A DNA stretch of 64,000 nucleotides from CAWAND01 sp963807065. GTDB lineage: Bacteria; Chloroflexota; Anaerolineae; Anaerolineales; E44-bin32. Below, one piece after another: positions 1-9,125 of the stretch; position 1 is the stretch's first letter, and each line of letters begins with the position of its first letter. The notes beneath the pieces were generated by a model. The model was not told the DNA's origin. It did no database searches and worked only from the letters and a program-made list of their open reading frames with translations. The position numbers were made by a program, and so were the translations under genes. The stretch spans positions 310,001-374,000 of the forward strand of contig CAWDZQ010000003.1 of the NCBI GenBank assembly GCA_963807065.1. Direction: 5' to 3'.

Positions 1-1732
1 CCGTTTTCAAGGACTCGTCCACCGTCTCCGGCGCGACGATCGGTACGGGGGGCGGTTTGGATGGCGGATTGCCCAAGTAGGACGCCAGGTCGGCCATGGT
101 GTAGGACTCAATGTTCCAGTTCCCAACCTGTCCGGCGGCACCCGGGCCGTACAGGCTCAAAACGCGGTCCTCCAGGGCACTTGTCGCCATAAGCGGCGTA
201 CTGGAGCACGTGGCGCATGACTGAACCAGCCGGACATCGGTGAAGAAGACGATCCGTTGGCCGAGCTGCGGCGGCCCCCCGACACGATCCTCGATTTGGT
301 TCGGACCAGGGCTGATCAGAGTGGCTGAATCACGCGCCACCGTAAATGACGCATCGCGGTTCTGACCTACGGCCGCCAACTCTCCCCGGTTAGGAAGCAC
401 GCTGTCCAGATTGAAGATGCTCCCGTACAGCCGAATCTTCGTCCGCAGAATACGAAGCACGGCCTCATCCACCCGCTGGGCGAACGCCTTGTCCTCCTGG
501 TACTTCTGCGTGAAGAAGGCCAACGTCGACTTGATCGTCGTCAACTCATCCGGATCCGTGGGATCGCGAAAATTTGAGAGATAAAGCAGGTCGTTGCCCG
601 CCACCAGGGCATCACGCGCCACCAGATGGGCAGGGAAAGTGCGCTCGGATGGATCTCGAAACCGACGGATCGCTCGGGAACCCAGCGAATCGCTCATCGT
701 CAACCCACCTCCTGCCCGCCAGGCTTTAAGTGGGTCGAGCGACATGAGCTGTGCATATGCTTCTGGGTCAAGGCTGATCGGTCGGGTCGTGGCCCGGATG
801 TTGCCTTGAAAGCCCTGGTAGCGGATGTGGGAGGTCAGCATTCCATCAGCCACCGACCCGTCGCTCCCGGGATTGCCGCCCGTGACCGCAAAAAAGGGTG
901 GCAGCTCTATCTGCATCAGTTGGTCCAATGATTTGCGGACGGTAGCCACTTCCTCTTGGAGGGGGCGGTCGCTTCCCCCATGACCCGGGAAGTGCTGTGC
1001 GATGACACCGATCCGTCCGCTGGATCCCTCGTGCAGTCCCTCAATATACGCCTTGCCCATCTCGCTCACCCAGTATGGGTCGCCACCAAACGTTTCCACG
1101 CCCAGATCACCAGGGCTGCCAAGCCCGGGATCCTCTAAAACGTCGAGGGAGGGGCCAACATACAGGTTGATCCCCATGGCCTCGAGCTCCTGGCCAAGAA
1201 CGGACCCCACGGCGCGGGCCAGCGAAGGGTCCCAGGTTGCTCCGATGGCCATTTCCGATGGCAGTGGCGACATACCCTTGATCACGTCGGTCAGAGGCAC
1301 AGAATTGGGAGGATCAGAAATGCCGATGAACAACGGGATGTAGACAGGGGTTGAACCATCCCCCGAAGGCAGGTCAGGATTGGGCGTGGCCGAACGGTCA
1401 ACGCCCTCCGCATTCAACGTCTGAAGCTGATCTGTCAGATCGCGAAGGGACTGCACGGTGCCGGGGGCATCCACGAAGTTGTCGTTGTCCATCGACAGGA
1501 CCACGCCCGAAACATGGTAATCGCGGATCAGGCCAGCAATGTCGGAATCGTGGGGCGCCTGGCTCCCGTGAAAGGTGACCAGGAACAATTGGCCGATCCG
1601 GGCCTCGGGGCTCATCTGCTGCAGCAGGGCCTCGGCCGTATCCGCACGAGGGTCGGCGAAACCAGGCATCGGGGCCGCCAAAAAGGAGCCGAGCAAGGCT
1701 GCCAGAAGAAGAGCTCGAAAGACACGGATCAT
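1..1732 (-). CDS. Secreted glycoside hydrolase family 3 protein (3' end outside window)
   Basis: Reading from the ATG at 1732 gives an open frame to the window edge, at least 577 residues. Residues 1-26 are a signal peptide (MIRVFRALLLAALLGSFLAA, then a cut near PGFA). The GH3 TIM-barrel follows, with the substrate-loop motif QHFPGHGGSD and a later GGLTMSDSLG segment whose Asp fits the GH3 nucleophile. GH3 enzymes of this subtype are beta-N-acetylhexosaminidases (NagZ-like) or beta-glucosidases; the PGHG motif favours hexosaminidase. NagZ proteins are about 340 residues, so this one carries a further C-terminal domain, only partly in view. It is probably exported and may act on cell-wall or environmental aminosugars. 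A TATACT hexamer lies 7 nt before the ATG. Family assignment is firm; substrate is inferred. Confidence 0.85.
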   Translation of the reverse strand, partial: MIRVFRALLLAALLGSFLAAPMPGFADPRADTAEALLQQMSPEARIGQLFLVTFHGSQAPHDSDIAGLIRDYHVSGVVLSMDNDNFVDAPGTVQSLRDLTDQLQTLNAEGVDRSATPNPDLPSGDGSTPVYIPLFIGISDPPNSVPLTDVIKGMSPLPSEMAIGATWDPSLARAVGSVLGQELEAMGINLYVGPSLDVLEDPGLGSPGDLGVETFGGDPYWVSEMGKAYIEGLHEGSSGRIGVIAQHFPGHGGSDRPLQEEVATVRKSLDQLMQIELPPFFAVTGGNPGSDGSVADGMLTSHIRYQGFQGNIRATTRPISLDPEAYAQLMSLDPLKAWRAGGGLTMSDSLGSRAIRRFRDPSERTFPAHLVARDALVAGNDLLYLSNFRDPTDPDELTTIKSTLAFFTQKYQEDKAFAQRVDEAVLRILRTKIRLYGSIFNLDSVLPNRGELAAVGQNRDASFTVARDSATLISPGPNQIEDRVGGPPQLGQRIVFFTDVRLVQSCATCSSTPLMATSALEDRVLSLYGPGAAGQVGNWNIESYTMADLASYLGNPPSKPPPVPIVAPETVDESLKT

Positions 1733-1739
1733 GGAACCA

Positions 1740-1745
1740 AGTATA
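1740..1745 (-). promoter_or_regulatory. -10 hexamer of the GH3 gene (leaderless type)
   Basis: On the minus strand TATACT is followed by 7 nt and then the ATG at 1732, so transcription would begin at or next to the start codon. No Shine-Dalgarno sequence precedes this ATG. Confidence 0.5.
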
Positions 1746-1797
1746 CCTGCGGCTATCACCACTTGAACGTGGATTCAGCCCTCATGCGGAGAGGAAA

Positions 1798-2619
1798 TCA
1801 ACCGAACTGGCCCGCCTCGCGATTGAGCAGGTCACGCAGGGCCCGTCGCCGCGCTGAGCCGCTCAGAAATTCGAGCCGGCGCACCCCTAGAGGGTCCACC
1901 TCGTGTCTTAACACATCCAGTTCTAGTGACGTCGGAGATGGGGTCACCTGCAGATGGTCAGACATCTCGAGCGGAAATCCCGTATGCTTCTGGACGCGAG
2001 CAACATCCACACCGGGATGTAAGCTGGCGATCCTCATGCGCCCATCGGGGAAGTCGAACTCCCCTAGATCAGTCACCAGGTACCGAACCCCACTCCCCGA
2101 CTGCCGCTTCGGACTGTGACCCAATCCGGAGACGCGATCCAAGCGTGGCACGAATGTGACCCGCGAGTGGCGCGGCACGTAGAGATATATCCCGTGAGCG
2201 TAGCTTGTCACATCTGGAATCCCGCCCACCCCGGGCAGGCGGAGCCGCGGGCGGCGAAGATCCCGCCCAATGGCCAGGTTGTCGAAGTTGCCGTGCGCAT
2301 CCATTTGGCCGGGACGAAAGAATTCCTTTGGCTGCACCGTGGGCAGCAGATCCAGCACGGCGGCGACGAAACCAAATGCGTTCATTGCCCGATCCAGCCA
2401 AAGGCGCTCAACGCTTGCAAGCCCAAGCGGCGCCCCTTCCCTGCAGACGGTCTGGCCGATGGCCGAGGCGAAATAAGCGCCGGGCGCGTGCGTCCTTCGG
2501 GCCAGAAGGTAACCGGCCGCCACCAATGGCGTCGCCAATCCCTGCGCCAGCACGTCCCCATCGTCCACCTGGCGCGCAATACATACGCACATCAACTCGT
2601 CAATTGTGAAATCCATCAC
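1798..2619 (-). CDS. CoA-transferase family I, subunit B-like protein (GctB/IpdB family)
   Basis: A 273-residue protein of the glutaconate CoA-transferase subunit B / IpdB family. It shows the family segments MDAHGNFDNLAIG, PGVGGIPDVTSYAHG and MRIASLHPGV in the right order. In GctB the catalytic glutamate lies in an ESG motif; the aligned stretch here is FASAIG (residues 50-55), so that glutamate appears absent, as in the IpdB hydrolase branch. The family works as an A/B heteromer, but no subunit A gene is next to it. Its GTG start overlaps the stop of the upstream threonine dehydratase gene (GTGA), so the two are translationally coupled. Family is clear; substrate and partner are unknown. 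Confidence 0.75.
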   Translation of the reverse strand: MMDFTIDELMCVCIARQVDDGDVLAQGLATPLVAAGYLLARRTHAPGAYFASAIGQTVCREGAPLGLASVERLWLDRAMNAFGFVAAVLDLLPTVQPKEFFRPGQMDAHGNFDNLAIGRDLRRPRLRLPGVGGIPDVTSYAHGIYLYVPRHSRVTFVPRLDRVSGLGHSPKRQSGSGVRYLVTDLGEFDFPDGRMRIASLHPGVDVARVQKHTGFPLEMSDHLQVTPSPTSLELDVLRHEVDPLGVRRLEFLSGSARRRALRDLLNREAGQFG

Positions 2620-3605
2620 AATTCATCCAGGGACGGCCGCTTGGATGCGAGCGAGGTTCGCAGTTCGGGGGCCAGGTTGCCCCCGCTGAGAATCACCACG
2701 CGCCCACGGCCATCGCCTTCGCGAAGAGCCGCCGCCAGAGGCACCGCCGCCGAGGGCTCGACCATCAGCCCGTACGACAACCAGGCCAGCTCCATCGCCT
2801 CCAGCAGCTCGGCTTCGCTCACCAATTGGACCTCGTCGGCCGCCTGATGCAGGAGCTCGAAGGTGATTGAGTTGCGCTCGACCGGTCCAGCCAACCCATC
2901 TGCCAGGGTCGGTGTCTCCAAGACCTCATCGGGGCTTTCCCCGGAAAGGAAGGCCGCCATGTAGGGCGCTGCCTGGGTCTGGACTCCAATCACGCGATAC
3001 TCCCCAACCCCCTTCATCGACAGCCCAACCCCGCAGATCAACCCGCCGCCGCTGACCGGCACGAAGATCTCCCAGTCGCCCGCTGATTGAGACATTTGCC
3101 GCAGTTGCCGATCGACCTCGAGCCCCAACGTGCCCTGTCCCTCGATGACTTGCTCGTCATTGTAGGGCGAGACCCACACGGAGTCCTGCTCGGACGCCAG
3201 GGCGCGGCCGCGCGCCTCGGCCGCCCCGAACCCCCCCGGCACGGCGACCACGTCACCACCTAGCGATCGAATGCCTTCTACCTTGGTCTCCACGGCGTCA
3301 TCCGGCACGACGATGGTCGCCCGTGCACCAACCTGCCGCGCCGCGTAGGCAACACCCAGTCCGTGGTTACCCGCCGAGGCGGCGACGATCCCGCGCGCCA
3401 GTGCCTCGGTGGGAATCTGCAATACCTTGTTGAGGGCGCCTCGAACCTTAAACGAGCCTGTTACCTGCCTCTGCTCGCACTTGAGCAGCACTCCGGCCAC
3501 AGCCGTCTCCACCAGGGGCGTCTCCCGAATCCAAGGACTGATGCGCGCTGTCGCAGCCTCAAAATCGAGCCGGCTGGTGGCCTTCTCCCTCCGGTCCACG
3601 CTCAT
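2616..3605 (-). CDS. Threonine/serine dehydratase-like PLP enzyme
   Basis: PLP-dependent fold-type II enzyme of the threonine/serine dehydratase family, 329 residues from the chosen start. The PLP lysine is in TGSFKVRGA (about residue 53), the asparagine loop is SAGNHGLGVAYAA, and a glycine-rich phosphate loop SGGGLICGV follows. Family members deaminate L-threonine or L-serine to 2-oxoacids; some are racemases or threo-hydroxyaspartate dehydratases. There is no C-terminal ACT regulatory domain, so this is the short catabolic (TdcB-like) form. An in-frame start at 3680 exists, but homologues begin about 50 residues before SFKVRG, which fits 3605; the GGAG there is very close to the ATG. It is coupled to the CoA-transferase-like gene, suggesting amino-acid breakdown. 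Confidence 0.85.
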   Translation of the reverse strand: MSVDRREKATSRLDFEAATARISPWIRETPLVETAVAGVLLKCEQRQVTGSFKVRGALNKVLQIPTEALARGIVAASAGNHGLGVAYAARQVGARATIVVPDDAVETKVEGIRSLGGDVVAVPGGFGAAEARGRALASEQDSVWVSPYNDEQVIEGQGTLGLEVDRQLRQMSQSAGDWEIFVPVSGGGLICGVGLSMKGVGEYRVIGVQTQAAPYMAAFLSGESPDEVLETPTLADGLAGPVERNSITFELLHQAADEVQLVSEAELLEAMELAWLSYGLMVEPSAAVPLAAALREGDGRGRVVILSGGNLAPELRTSLASKRPSLDEL

Positions 3606-3699
3606 TCTCCTTGGCCAGGCATAAGCCGAGCGCCCCGTCGAAGGCCCTGTCTGGGGCCGAAGCGGCGGGGCGCCGATCATCTTTGGTCAGCAGGGCGGA

Positions 3700-5050
3700 T
3701 CAAATTTCGACGAAGTACGCTTCCGACGCCCGGTCGAGCAGATCTTTGCTCATGGTGGGCGGCACATTCAGATAGCGCGCAATGTCCAGGATCTGATCAC
3801 AGATATCGCGCGGATGCGATGCCCTGAGTTTGCGATTGCGCTTGATGTACCACTCCTGGAGCATGTAAGCCAAGCCCCGGTCTGAGTATTCGACGCCCTT
3901 CCCGTCGGCCACACGTTTGAAGATCTGGCGGTAGGACTCGTAAGACGGATCTTCGACTTCGATCTTGTGCCTAAGACGGCGCAGAAACGCCTCGTCCACC
4001 AGGTCCCTCGGCGGAAGATTGGTCGAGAAGACGACCAGGACATCGAACGGGGTCTCAATCTTGCGGCCCGTGTGCAGGGTCAGGTAATCGATGCGGTTTT
4101 CGAGAGGGACGATCCACCGGTTAAGGAGATCGCGCGGCCGAACCTGCTGGCGGCCGAAGTCGTCGATAAGAAACACCCCGCCGTTAGCCTTCACCTGAAA
4201 TGGCGCCTCGTAGAACTTATTTACATCGTCAAACACCAGATCCAGGCCGGCCATCGTGAGTTCGCCACCGACGACGATGAAGGGGCGCCGGATCTTAACC
4301 CAGCGTGGGTCACGCTTGGCCCCGGTGCGAAGGGAACCAGTGCCCGAGGATGTGACGTCTTCTTCTGGTGCCAGCTCATGGTTTACCGAGTCGTACAACT
4401 TGACCACTTGTCCACCCACATCCAGAGCGTAGGGGATATACATATCCTCCTCGAGAATCATGTTGCCGATCGCCCTGGCGATGGAGGTCTTACCATTCCC
4501 GGGGGGGCCGTAGAGGAAGATCGACGTCCCGGAATTTACAGCCGGACCGACGCGATTGAACGTCTTCTCAGATAAAGTAAGATTGGTCAGGGCCTGGCGC
4601 ATGGCGGCTTGGTGTACCGTGGGCCGACCACGGCTCTGGCGACGGATGGCCTCGTTGTAGGTCTCGATCGGCACGGGCGCCGGCCCGGCGTACTGGCTGC
4701 GCTCCAGAGCCTCTCGAGCTCGAGCGATCCCAGCGCCGGTGATGGCGTACTGGTAGGCTCCTTCCCCAAAACCGACCTGGGACTTAACTTCCACAAACTT
4801 CTCACGCTTGAGCGCCTCGAGCAGCTGGTCGACAAGACCGGCGAACGGCAGGGCCAGGGCCTCCGCCACTTTGAATCCAGTTTGATAGCCTCGGAAATAA
4901 AGAATTCTTGAGCCCCAGGTCTTGAAGCCAGAGCTCCGACAACCCGGTATCTTCGACACGGCTGACAGGAGGCGGCACGAACCGCAGATTGGATGTTGAG
5001 GGGGAACCATCCCCCCCACCGGATCTGACAGGTGCCCTGGGTAGGGTCAT
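3700..5050 (-). CDS. AAA+ ATPase with N-terminal winged-helix-like domain (frameshifted)
   Basis: AAA+ ATPase with Walker A LYGPPGNGKTSIARAI, Walker B VFLIDDFGRQQ, sensor 1 VVFSTNLPP and a DEAFLRRLRHKIEV arginine-finger region. An N-terminal segment (LYFRGYQTGFKVAEALALPF and a KREKFVEV strand) looks like a winged-helix module. The natural start is the ATG at 5050, preceded by GGAGG at 7 nt spacing, giving MTLPRAPVRSGGGDG and then VPPPVSRVEDTGLSELWL. That frame leaves the conserved frame at LGLK; dropping one base in the run GAATTC (4902-4907) restores LGLKILYFRGYQTG. So one extra base splits the gene into a 5' part (4904-5050) and a 3' part (3700-about 4904). I cannot name its substrate; the family occurs in Chloroflexota and Myxococcota. 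Confidence 0.8.
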
Positions 5051-5162
5051 GATCTACCTCCACTGTGTTCAACGAGCCACGTGTGGCCGGGATCGTTAAG
5101 GCAGAGTTCGGCCACTGGGGGAGCTTCAACCCGCGCCGCTATTGCTCCCCACAATCAGAAAG

Positions 5163-5190
5163 ATTATAGCCATCCTGATGGGCCGGGCAA
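5163..5190 (-). promoter_or_regulatory. Promoter of the AAA+ ATPase gene
   Basis: On the minus strand TTGCCC, a 16-nt spacer and TATAAT (5168-5163) lie about 113 nt upstream of the ATG at 5050. This leaves a 5' UTR of roughly 105 nt with a good GGAGG ribosome-binding site. Confidence 0.5.
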
Positions 5191-5222
5191 ATCCACCAAT
5201 TGTCCCGCTTGGCCACAGGCTG

Positions 5223-5228
5223 TAGAAT
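5223..5228 (+). promoter_or_regulatory. -10 hexamer of the GT2 gene (leaderless type)
   Basis: TAGAAT, directly preceded by TG, ends 7 nt before the ATG at 5236. A transcript would start at about the start codon, and no Shine-Dalgarno sequence is seen. Confidence 0.5.
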
Positions 5229-5235
5229 GGTCCAC

Positions 5236-5922
5236 ATGAAACTCTCTGTAGTCATCCCGGTGTTTAATGAGAACGCCACGATTCATGAAATCATCCAACG
5301 TGTGGTCAAGGTAGGTCTGGCCGACGAGATCATCGTCGTCGATGACGGATCCACTGATGGTTCGCGAGTCATCCTTGAGGAACTGGTTGGGACCTTTCCC
5401 CAACTTCATTTGATCCTGCACGAGAACAATCAGGGCAAAGGCGCCGCTGTTCGGACCGGTATCGACGCCGCGCATGGCGACCTGATCCTGATCCAGGATG
5501 CCGATCTAGAATATGATCCGCGTGACTATCCAAAACTGCTTGAGCCGATCGACGAGGGTCGTGCCGAAGTGGTATACGGTTCGAGGTTCCTTGGCGGCGC
5601 CCGGCGCAGCACCATGTTCTGGCACATGGTGGCCAACAAGATGCTCACTTTTATGACCAACGTCCTGTACAACAGCATTCTTTCAGACATGGAAACGGGC
5701 TACAAGCTCATACGGCGGGACATCCTGACAGCCATGCCTCTGCATGCACGACGCTTCGACTTCGAACCGGAGGTCACGGCCAAACTCCTCAAGCGCAGGG
5801 TGCGTATCTTCGAGGTCCCTATTACTTTCAACCCGCGAGAGTACGAAGATGGCAAGAAGATTGGCATCAAGGATGCCTTCGAAGCCGTGTGGACCTTGGT
5901 GAAGTACCGCTTCGTGGATTGA
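5236..5922 (+). CDS. Family 2 glycosyltransferase (DPM1/GtrB-like)
   Basis: A 228-residue GT-A fold glycosyltransferase. The start MKLSVVIPVFNENATI is the canonical GT2 N-terminus, and IIVVDDGSTDGS and IQDADLEYDP carry the nucleotide-sugar and metal-binding aspartates. ETGYKLIRRD and FEPEVTAKLLKR match the dolichyl/undecaprenyl-phosphate mannosyl- or glucosyltransferase branch. There are no C-terminal membrane helices, so it is the soluble DPM1-like form working at the membrane face. The start at 5236 was chosen because it begins the conserved fold and follows a -10 element by 7 nt; in-frame starts at 5227 and 5200 exist. It converges on recJ with only 3 nt between stops. Confidence 0.88.
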   Translation: MKLSVVIPVFNENATIHEIIQRVVKVGLADEIIVVDDGSTDGSRVILEELVGTFPQLHLILHENNQGKGAAVRTGIDAAHGDLILIQDADLEYDPRDYPKLLEPIDEGRAEVVYGSRFLGGARRSTMFWHMVANKMLTFMTNVLYNSILSDMETGYKLIRRDILTAMPLHARRFDFEPEVTAKLLKRRVRIFEVPITFNPREYEDGKKIGIKDAFEAVWTLVKYRFVD

Positions 5923-5925
5923 GTC

Positions 5926-7614
5926 TCAGTCGCCTTCAGTTGGCCGCAGGTCAAGCACGTTCAGCTGCGGCGTCACCCTCCCCATATATTCATTGCGTTC
6001 GAAGTGAAAGACGGTGTCCACCCGGATCGGGAGCCGCGCCATCAGGTCGCCCTGACGAAAGGCGATCGCTTCCCACATGCGACGATCGCTGGCCAGGGTG
6101 AGCTTAAGGTGGGCAGCATTGGCCCCCACGGCCCGCTTCTCGGCAACTCGCAGCCCCCGGATCAAGAACACAGGTTGCGGATTGCCCTCGCCCGTCGGCT
6201 CAAATTGATCCAACTCACCCAGCAGCCGATCGTCCAATTGCTCGGCAGTCACCTCGGCGTCGATCGTCAGTTCCGGCCGGCCGGGGTGAGGAATCCCCAT
6301 CGTCTCGACCACTTCCCCTAACCTCTCCAGCAGTGACTCGAGATCGTCTTCCTTCAGAACAAAGCCTGCCGCCGCCGCATGCCCGCCGAATCGCACCAGC
6401 AGATCAGAACAGGCTTCCAGGGCCTGAGTGATATGAAATCCCGGAACACTGCGCGCCGAACCCTTGATCAACCCCGCGTGTCGGCAGGCAACGAATGCCG
6501 GGCGGAGGTACTCCTCGGCCAGCCGGGACGCCGCCAGCCCTACCACCCCCTCATTGAACGATTCGTCGATGGCGAAGATGACGGGCGACTCGTCGGCGGA
6601 CCACGGGCCAACGCCTCTGGCCGTCTCAACCATCGACCGCGTGAGGGTCTGCCGTTTGCGATTGGCAGAATCCAGGGCTTGGGCGAGCCGCTCGGCATCG
6701 CCGGATTCAACCGCCATCAAGAGCAGAAGAGCGCCCTCGGCCGAATCAAGGCGCCCGGCGGCGTTGATGCGTGGGCCCAGACCAAAGGCGATGTTTCCGG
6801 CAAGCAAGGTCGTACGGTTGAGCCTGGCTGCTCGAATCAGGGCCTCCAGTCCCACGCGAGGCTTGCTTCGCATTTGTTCAATGCCCCGGGCCACAAGCCA
6901 CCGGTTCTCGTCCACCAAGGGCGACACGTCGGCCACGGTTCCCACGGCAGCCAGGTCGAGATAGTCGTCGGCAGTGATCCCAGGTAGAAGAGGCTCCAGT
7001 GCCTTGACGAGCTTATAGGCCAGCCCCACCCCGCTCAGCCCACCAAACGGATAGTCGTCTCCGGGCTGATTCGGATTGACAATGGCCAGGGCTGGCGGCA
7101 GCTCCGGCCCCGGATGGTGGTGGTCCGTGAGGATCACGTCCATGCCAAGCGAACGGGCCAGCGCTACCTCATCGACGGAGCGAACCCCGCAATCAACCGT
7201 GACCAACACGCGCGCGCCGGATTGCCCGATGGACCGAACAGCATCCAGATTAAGCCCGTAGCCTTCTTCGAATCGGTTGGGGATGTAGTGCGAAAACCTG
7301 GCGCCTGCCGACTCCAGGGCCAAACACATCAACGCCGTGGCCGTCACACCGTCAGCGTCGTAATCGCCGTACACGACGATCTCATCACCGGCGGCGACGG
7401 CCGCGGCCACGCGCTCTGCGGCCCGGTGCATCCCCTTCATCAAAAAGGGGTCTCGCATCACGGCCGAATCGATCGCCAAGAATCGGTCAGCCGCATCTTT
7501 GTCCGTGAAGCCACGCGTGTGTAGAGCTTGGGCCACCGGGTGGGATATTCCATCAAACGCCGCCAACGCTGCCTCTGGAGCCGGATCAGGCACGATCCAA
7601 TCGTAAGCGGTCAT
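5926..7614 (-). CDS. recJ: Single-stranded-DNA-specific exonuclease RecJ
   Basis: A 562-residue 5'-3' ssDNA exonuclease of the DHH superfamily, acting in recombination and mismatch repair. The DHH-domain metal ligands are in VVYGDYDADGVT (residues 84-89), DCG (about 141) and TDHHHPG (164-166). The DHHA1 domain carries the GGHAAAAGF motif near residue 405, and an OB-fold C-terminus follows (FEPTGEGNPQPVF). Length is normal for RecJ. A strong terminator of the upstream DUF4870 gene lies 20 nt before its start, so it probably has its own promoter or depends on read-through. Confidence 0.95.
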   Translation of the reverse strand: MTAYDWIVPDPAPEAALAAFDGISHPVAQALHTRGFTDKDAADRFLAIDSAVMRDPFLMKGMHRAAERVAAAVAAGDEIVVYGDYDADGVTATALMCLALESAGARFSHYIPNRFEEGYGLNLDAVRSIGQSGARVLVTVDCGVRSVDEVALARSLGMDVILTDHHHPGPELPPALAIVNPNQPGDDYPFGGLSGVGLAYKLVKALEPLLPGITADDYLDLAAVGTVADVSPLVDENRWLVARGIEQMRSKPRVGLEALIRAARLNRTTLLAGNIAFGLGPRINAAGRLDSAEGALLLLMAVESGDAERLAQALDSANRKRQTLTRSMVETARGVGPWSADESPVIFAIDESFNEGVVGLAASRLAEEYLRPAFVACRHAGLIKGSARSVPGFHITQALEACSDLLVRFGGHAAAAGFVLKEDDLESLLERLGEVVETMGIPHPGRPELTIDAEVTAEQLDDRLLGELDQFEPTGEGNPQPVFLIRGLRVAEKRAVGANAAHLKLTLASDRRMWEAIAFRQGDLMARLPIRVDTVFHFERNEYMGRVTPQLNVLDLRPTEGD

Positions 7615-7632
7615 TCCCCCTGTCCTCCTGCC

Positions 7633-7670
7633 CCAAAAAGAAGAGGGCCCGCGCAGGCGCGGGCCCTCTT
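7633..7670 (-). terminator. Rho-independent terminator after the DUF4870 gene
   Basis: A perfect 13-bp GC-rich stem (7641-7653 with 7658-7670, loop CAGG) is followed on the minus strand by CTTTTTGGGG. It sits between the DUF4870 stop and the recJ start. Confidence 0.85.
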
Positions 7671-7687
7671 TGGAGCGCTCGTAGTGC

Positions 7688-8011
7688 TCAGACCCAACCC
7701 TGATTCTTGACGAAATTCGTCACCACAGGGATAACAACGTATTCGCCCTGATACGCCTTGTACCCCCAGTAAACCATGACCAACCAGACGATCATAGGCA
7801 CACAAATCAAAATGATTGTGAACGAAAGTACAAATGCCAAGATGATATTCACAATCCCGAGAACAAGAGCCTGCATGTTGTGATACTTGATGAAAGGACG
7901 TGCCTTCTTGTCCTCCATCAAGAGCACGATGATCGGCACTAGTGGGGAAAGAACATATCCCAAGAGCGCCCAAAGCTTGTCGTCATTCGTGATTTGGGGT
8001 TGGTCTGTCAT
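7688..8011 (-). CDS. DUF4870 (Tic20-like) small membrane protein
   Basis: A 107-residue membrane protein. The N-terminal TNDDKLWALLGYVLSPLVPIIVLLM and the KARPFIKYHNMQAL segment are typical of DUF4870, and three to four hydrophobic helices fill most of the chain. An AGGAGGAG ribosome-binding site lies 8 nt before the ATG, and a strong terminator follows the stop, so this is a single-gene transcript. Function is unknown for the family. Confidence 0.85.
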   Translation of the reverse strand: MTDQPQITNDDKLWALLGYVLSPLVPIIVLLMEDKKARPFIKYHNMQALVLGIVNIILAFVLSFTIILICVPMIVWLVMVYWGYKAYQGEYVVIPVVTNFVKNQGWV

Positions 8012-8170
8012 TGCTGCGTCTCCTCCTACAAGGGAATGTGTATGGGTCGCGCGACCGCCAGTTGGACTCCGCTCCCCAGACTTGGATTGTACTCAAAGGC
8101 AAATGTGCCGCAAGTTCTTGATTTAATAACCCCGAACCCGCTGCTAAGTTGCTCCACCCCGCGGCGTGCG

Positions 8171-8179
8171 TGATAGGAT
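8171..8179 (+). promoter_or_regulatory. Extended -10 of fmt (leaderless type)
   Basis: TGATAGGAT, an extended -10 element, ends 6 nt before the fmt ATG at 8186. No ribosome-binding site precedes the ATG. Confidence 0.5.
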
Positions 8180-8185
8180 GGGCGC

Positions 8186-9125
8186 ATGAGAACGATCTTC
8201 ATGGGATCCCCGGAATTTGCTCTGCCAAGTCTCGCAGCCCTCTCCAACGGGAGCGATCTCGTCGGCGTCATCACCCAGCCTGACCGGCAAGCAGGCCGAG
8301 GTCGCCGCATGACCCCCAATCCAGTCAAGACTTGGGCGACCGCCCACGGTGCTGAGATCTTCCAACCGCAATCCGTCAATTCGGCGGACTCCCTGGAGAG
8401 AATCCTCGCTTGGCAGCCAGACCTCATCCTGGTTGCCGCCTACGGACAGATTCTTCGCCCCGACTTGCTTGATATCCCGTCGCTCGGCTGTGTCAACGTT
8501 CACGCCTCGCTTCTCCCCCGCTGGCGTGGGGCTGCTCCCATCCAGGCCGCCATCTTCGCCGGGGACAATCAGACCGGTGTCACCGTCATGCAGATGGACC
8601 CGGGCATGGACACCGGTCCGATCCTCGCTCAAAAAACCATCGGTATCGATCCCGAGGCGACCGCAGGCGACCTCGAATCCGATCTGGCACAGCTTGGCGG
8701 CGAACTGATCAGTGAAACGCTGCCTGATTTGGCTGCCGGCCGGCTCCATTCCAGGCCGCAGAATGACGAACAGGCGACGTACGCTCCGAGGTTGAAGAAA
8801 GAAGACGGTCTGTTGGAGGCCACAAAGCCAGCCGAGCTGCTCGCCAGACAGGTGCGTGCCTACGAGCCGTGGCCGGCCTCCTATTTCTTCTGGGACGGAC
8901 ACCGTATCGTCGTCCATAGGGCCCATGCTGTCCTTCGCCACCCGTCGACGGCACCGGGACGAGTCACGGAATCAGAAGTCCGGGGACCCGGTGGTTGAGA
9001 CGTCCGCCGGAGGGTTGGTCCTGGACGAAGTTCAGCCGGCGGGCAAATCGATCATGGACGGAAAAGCCTTCCTGAATGGCGCGCGGCGGATCCTGGGAGA
9101 CATGATTCAAGCGGCGGCAAAATGA
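8186..9125 (+). CDS. fmt: Methionyl-tRNA formyltransferase (frameshifted)
   Basis: Formylates Met-tRNA(fMet) for initiation. The N-terminal formyltransferase fold has MRTIFMGSPEFALPSL, the formyl-folate loop CVNVHASLLPRWRGAAPIQ (catalytic Asn/His region) and MDPGMDTGPIL. In the starting frame the protein ends early at 8998 after GRVTESEV. The expected C-terminal segment LDEVQPAGKSIMDGKAFL continues one frame over, up to the TGA at 9123-9125. One surplus base within about 8979-8988, in or near the GGGG run, explains this. The restored stop overlaps the ATG of the next gene (ATGA), which confirms where fmt ends. Confidence 0.9.

Noticed and set aside
1351..2847. Several Arg/Pro-rich plus-strand ORFs
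   Set aside because: They are antisense to the GH3, CoA-transferase-like and dehydratase genes and show only GC-skewed composition.
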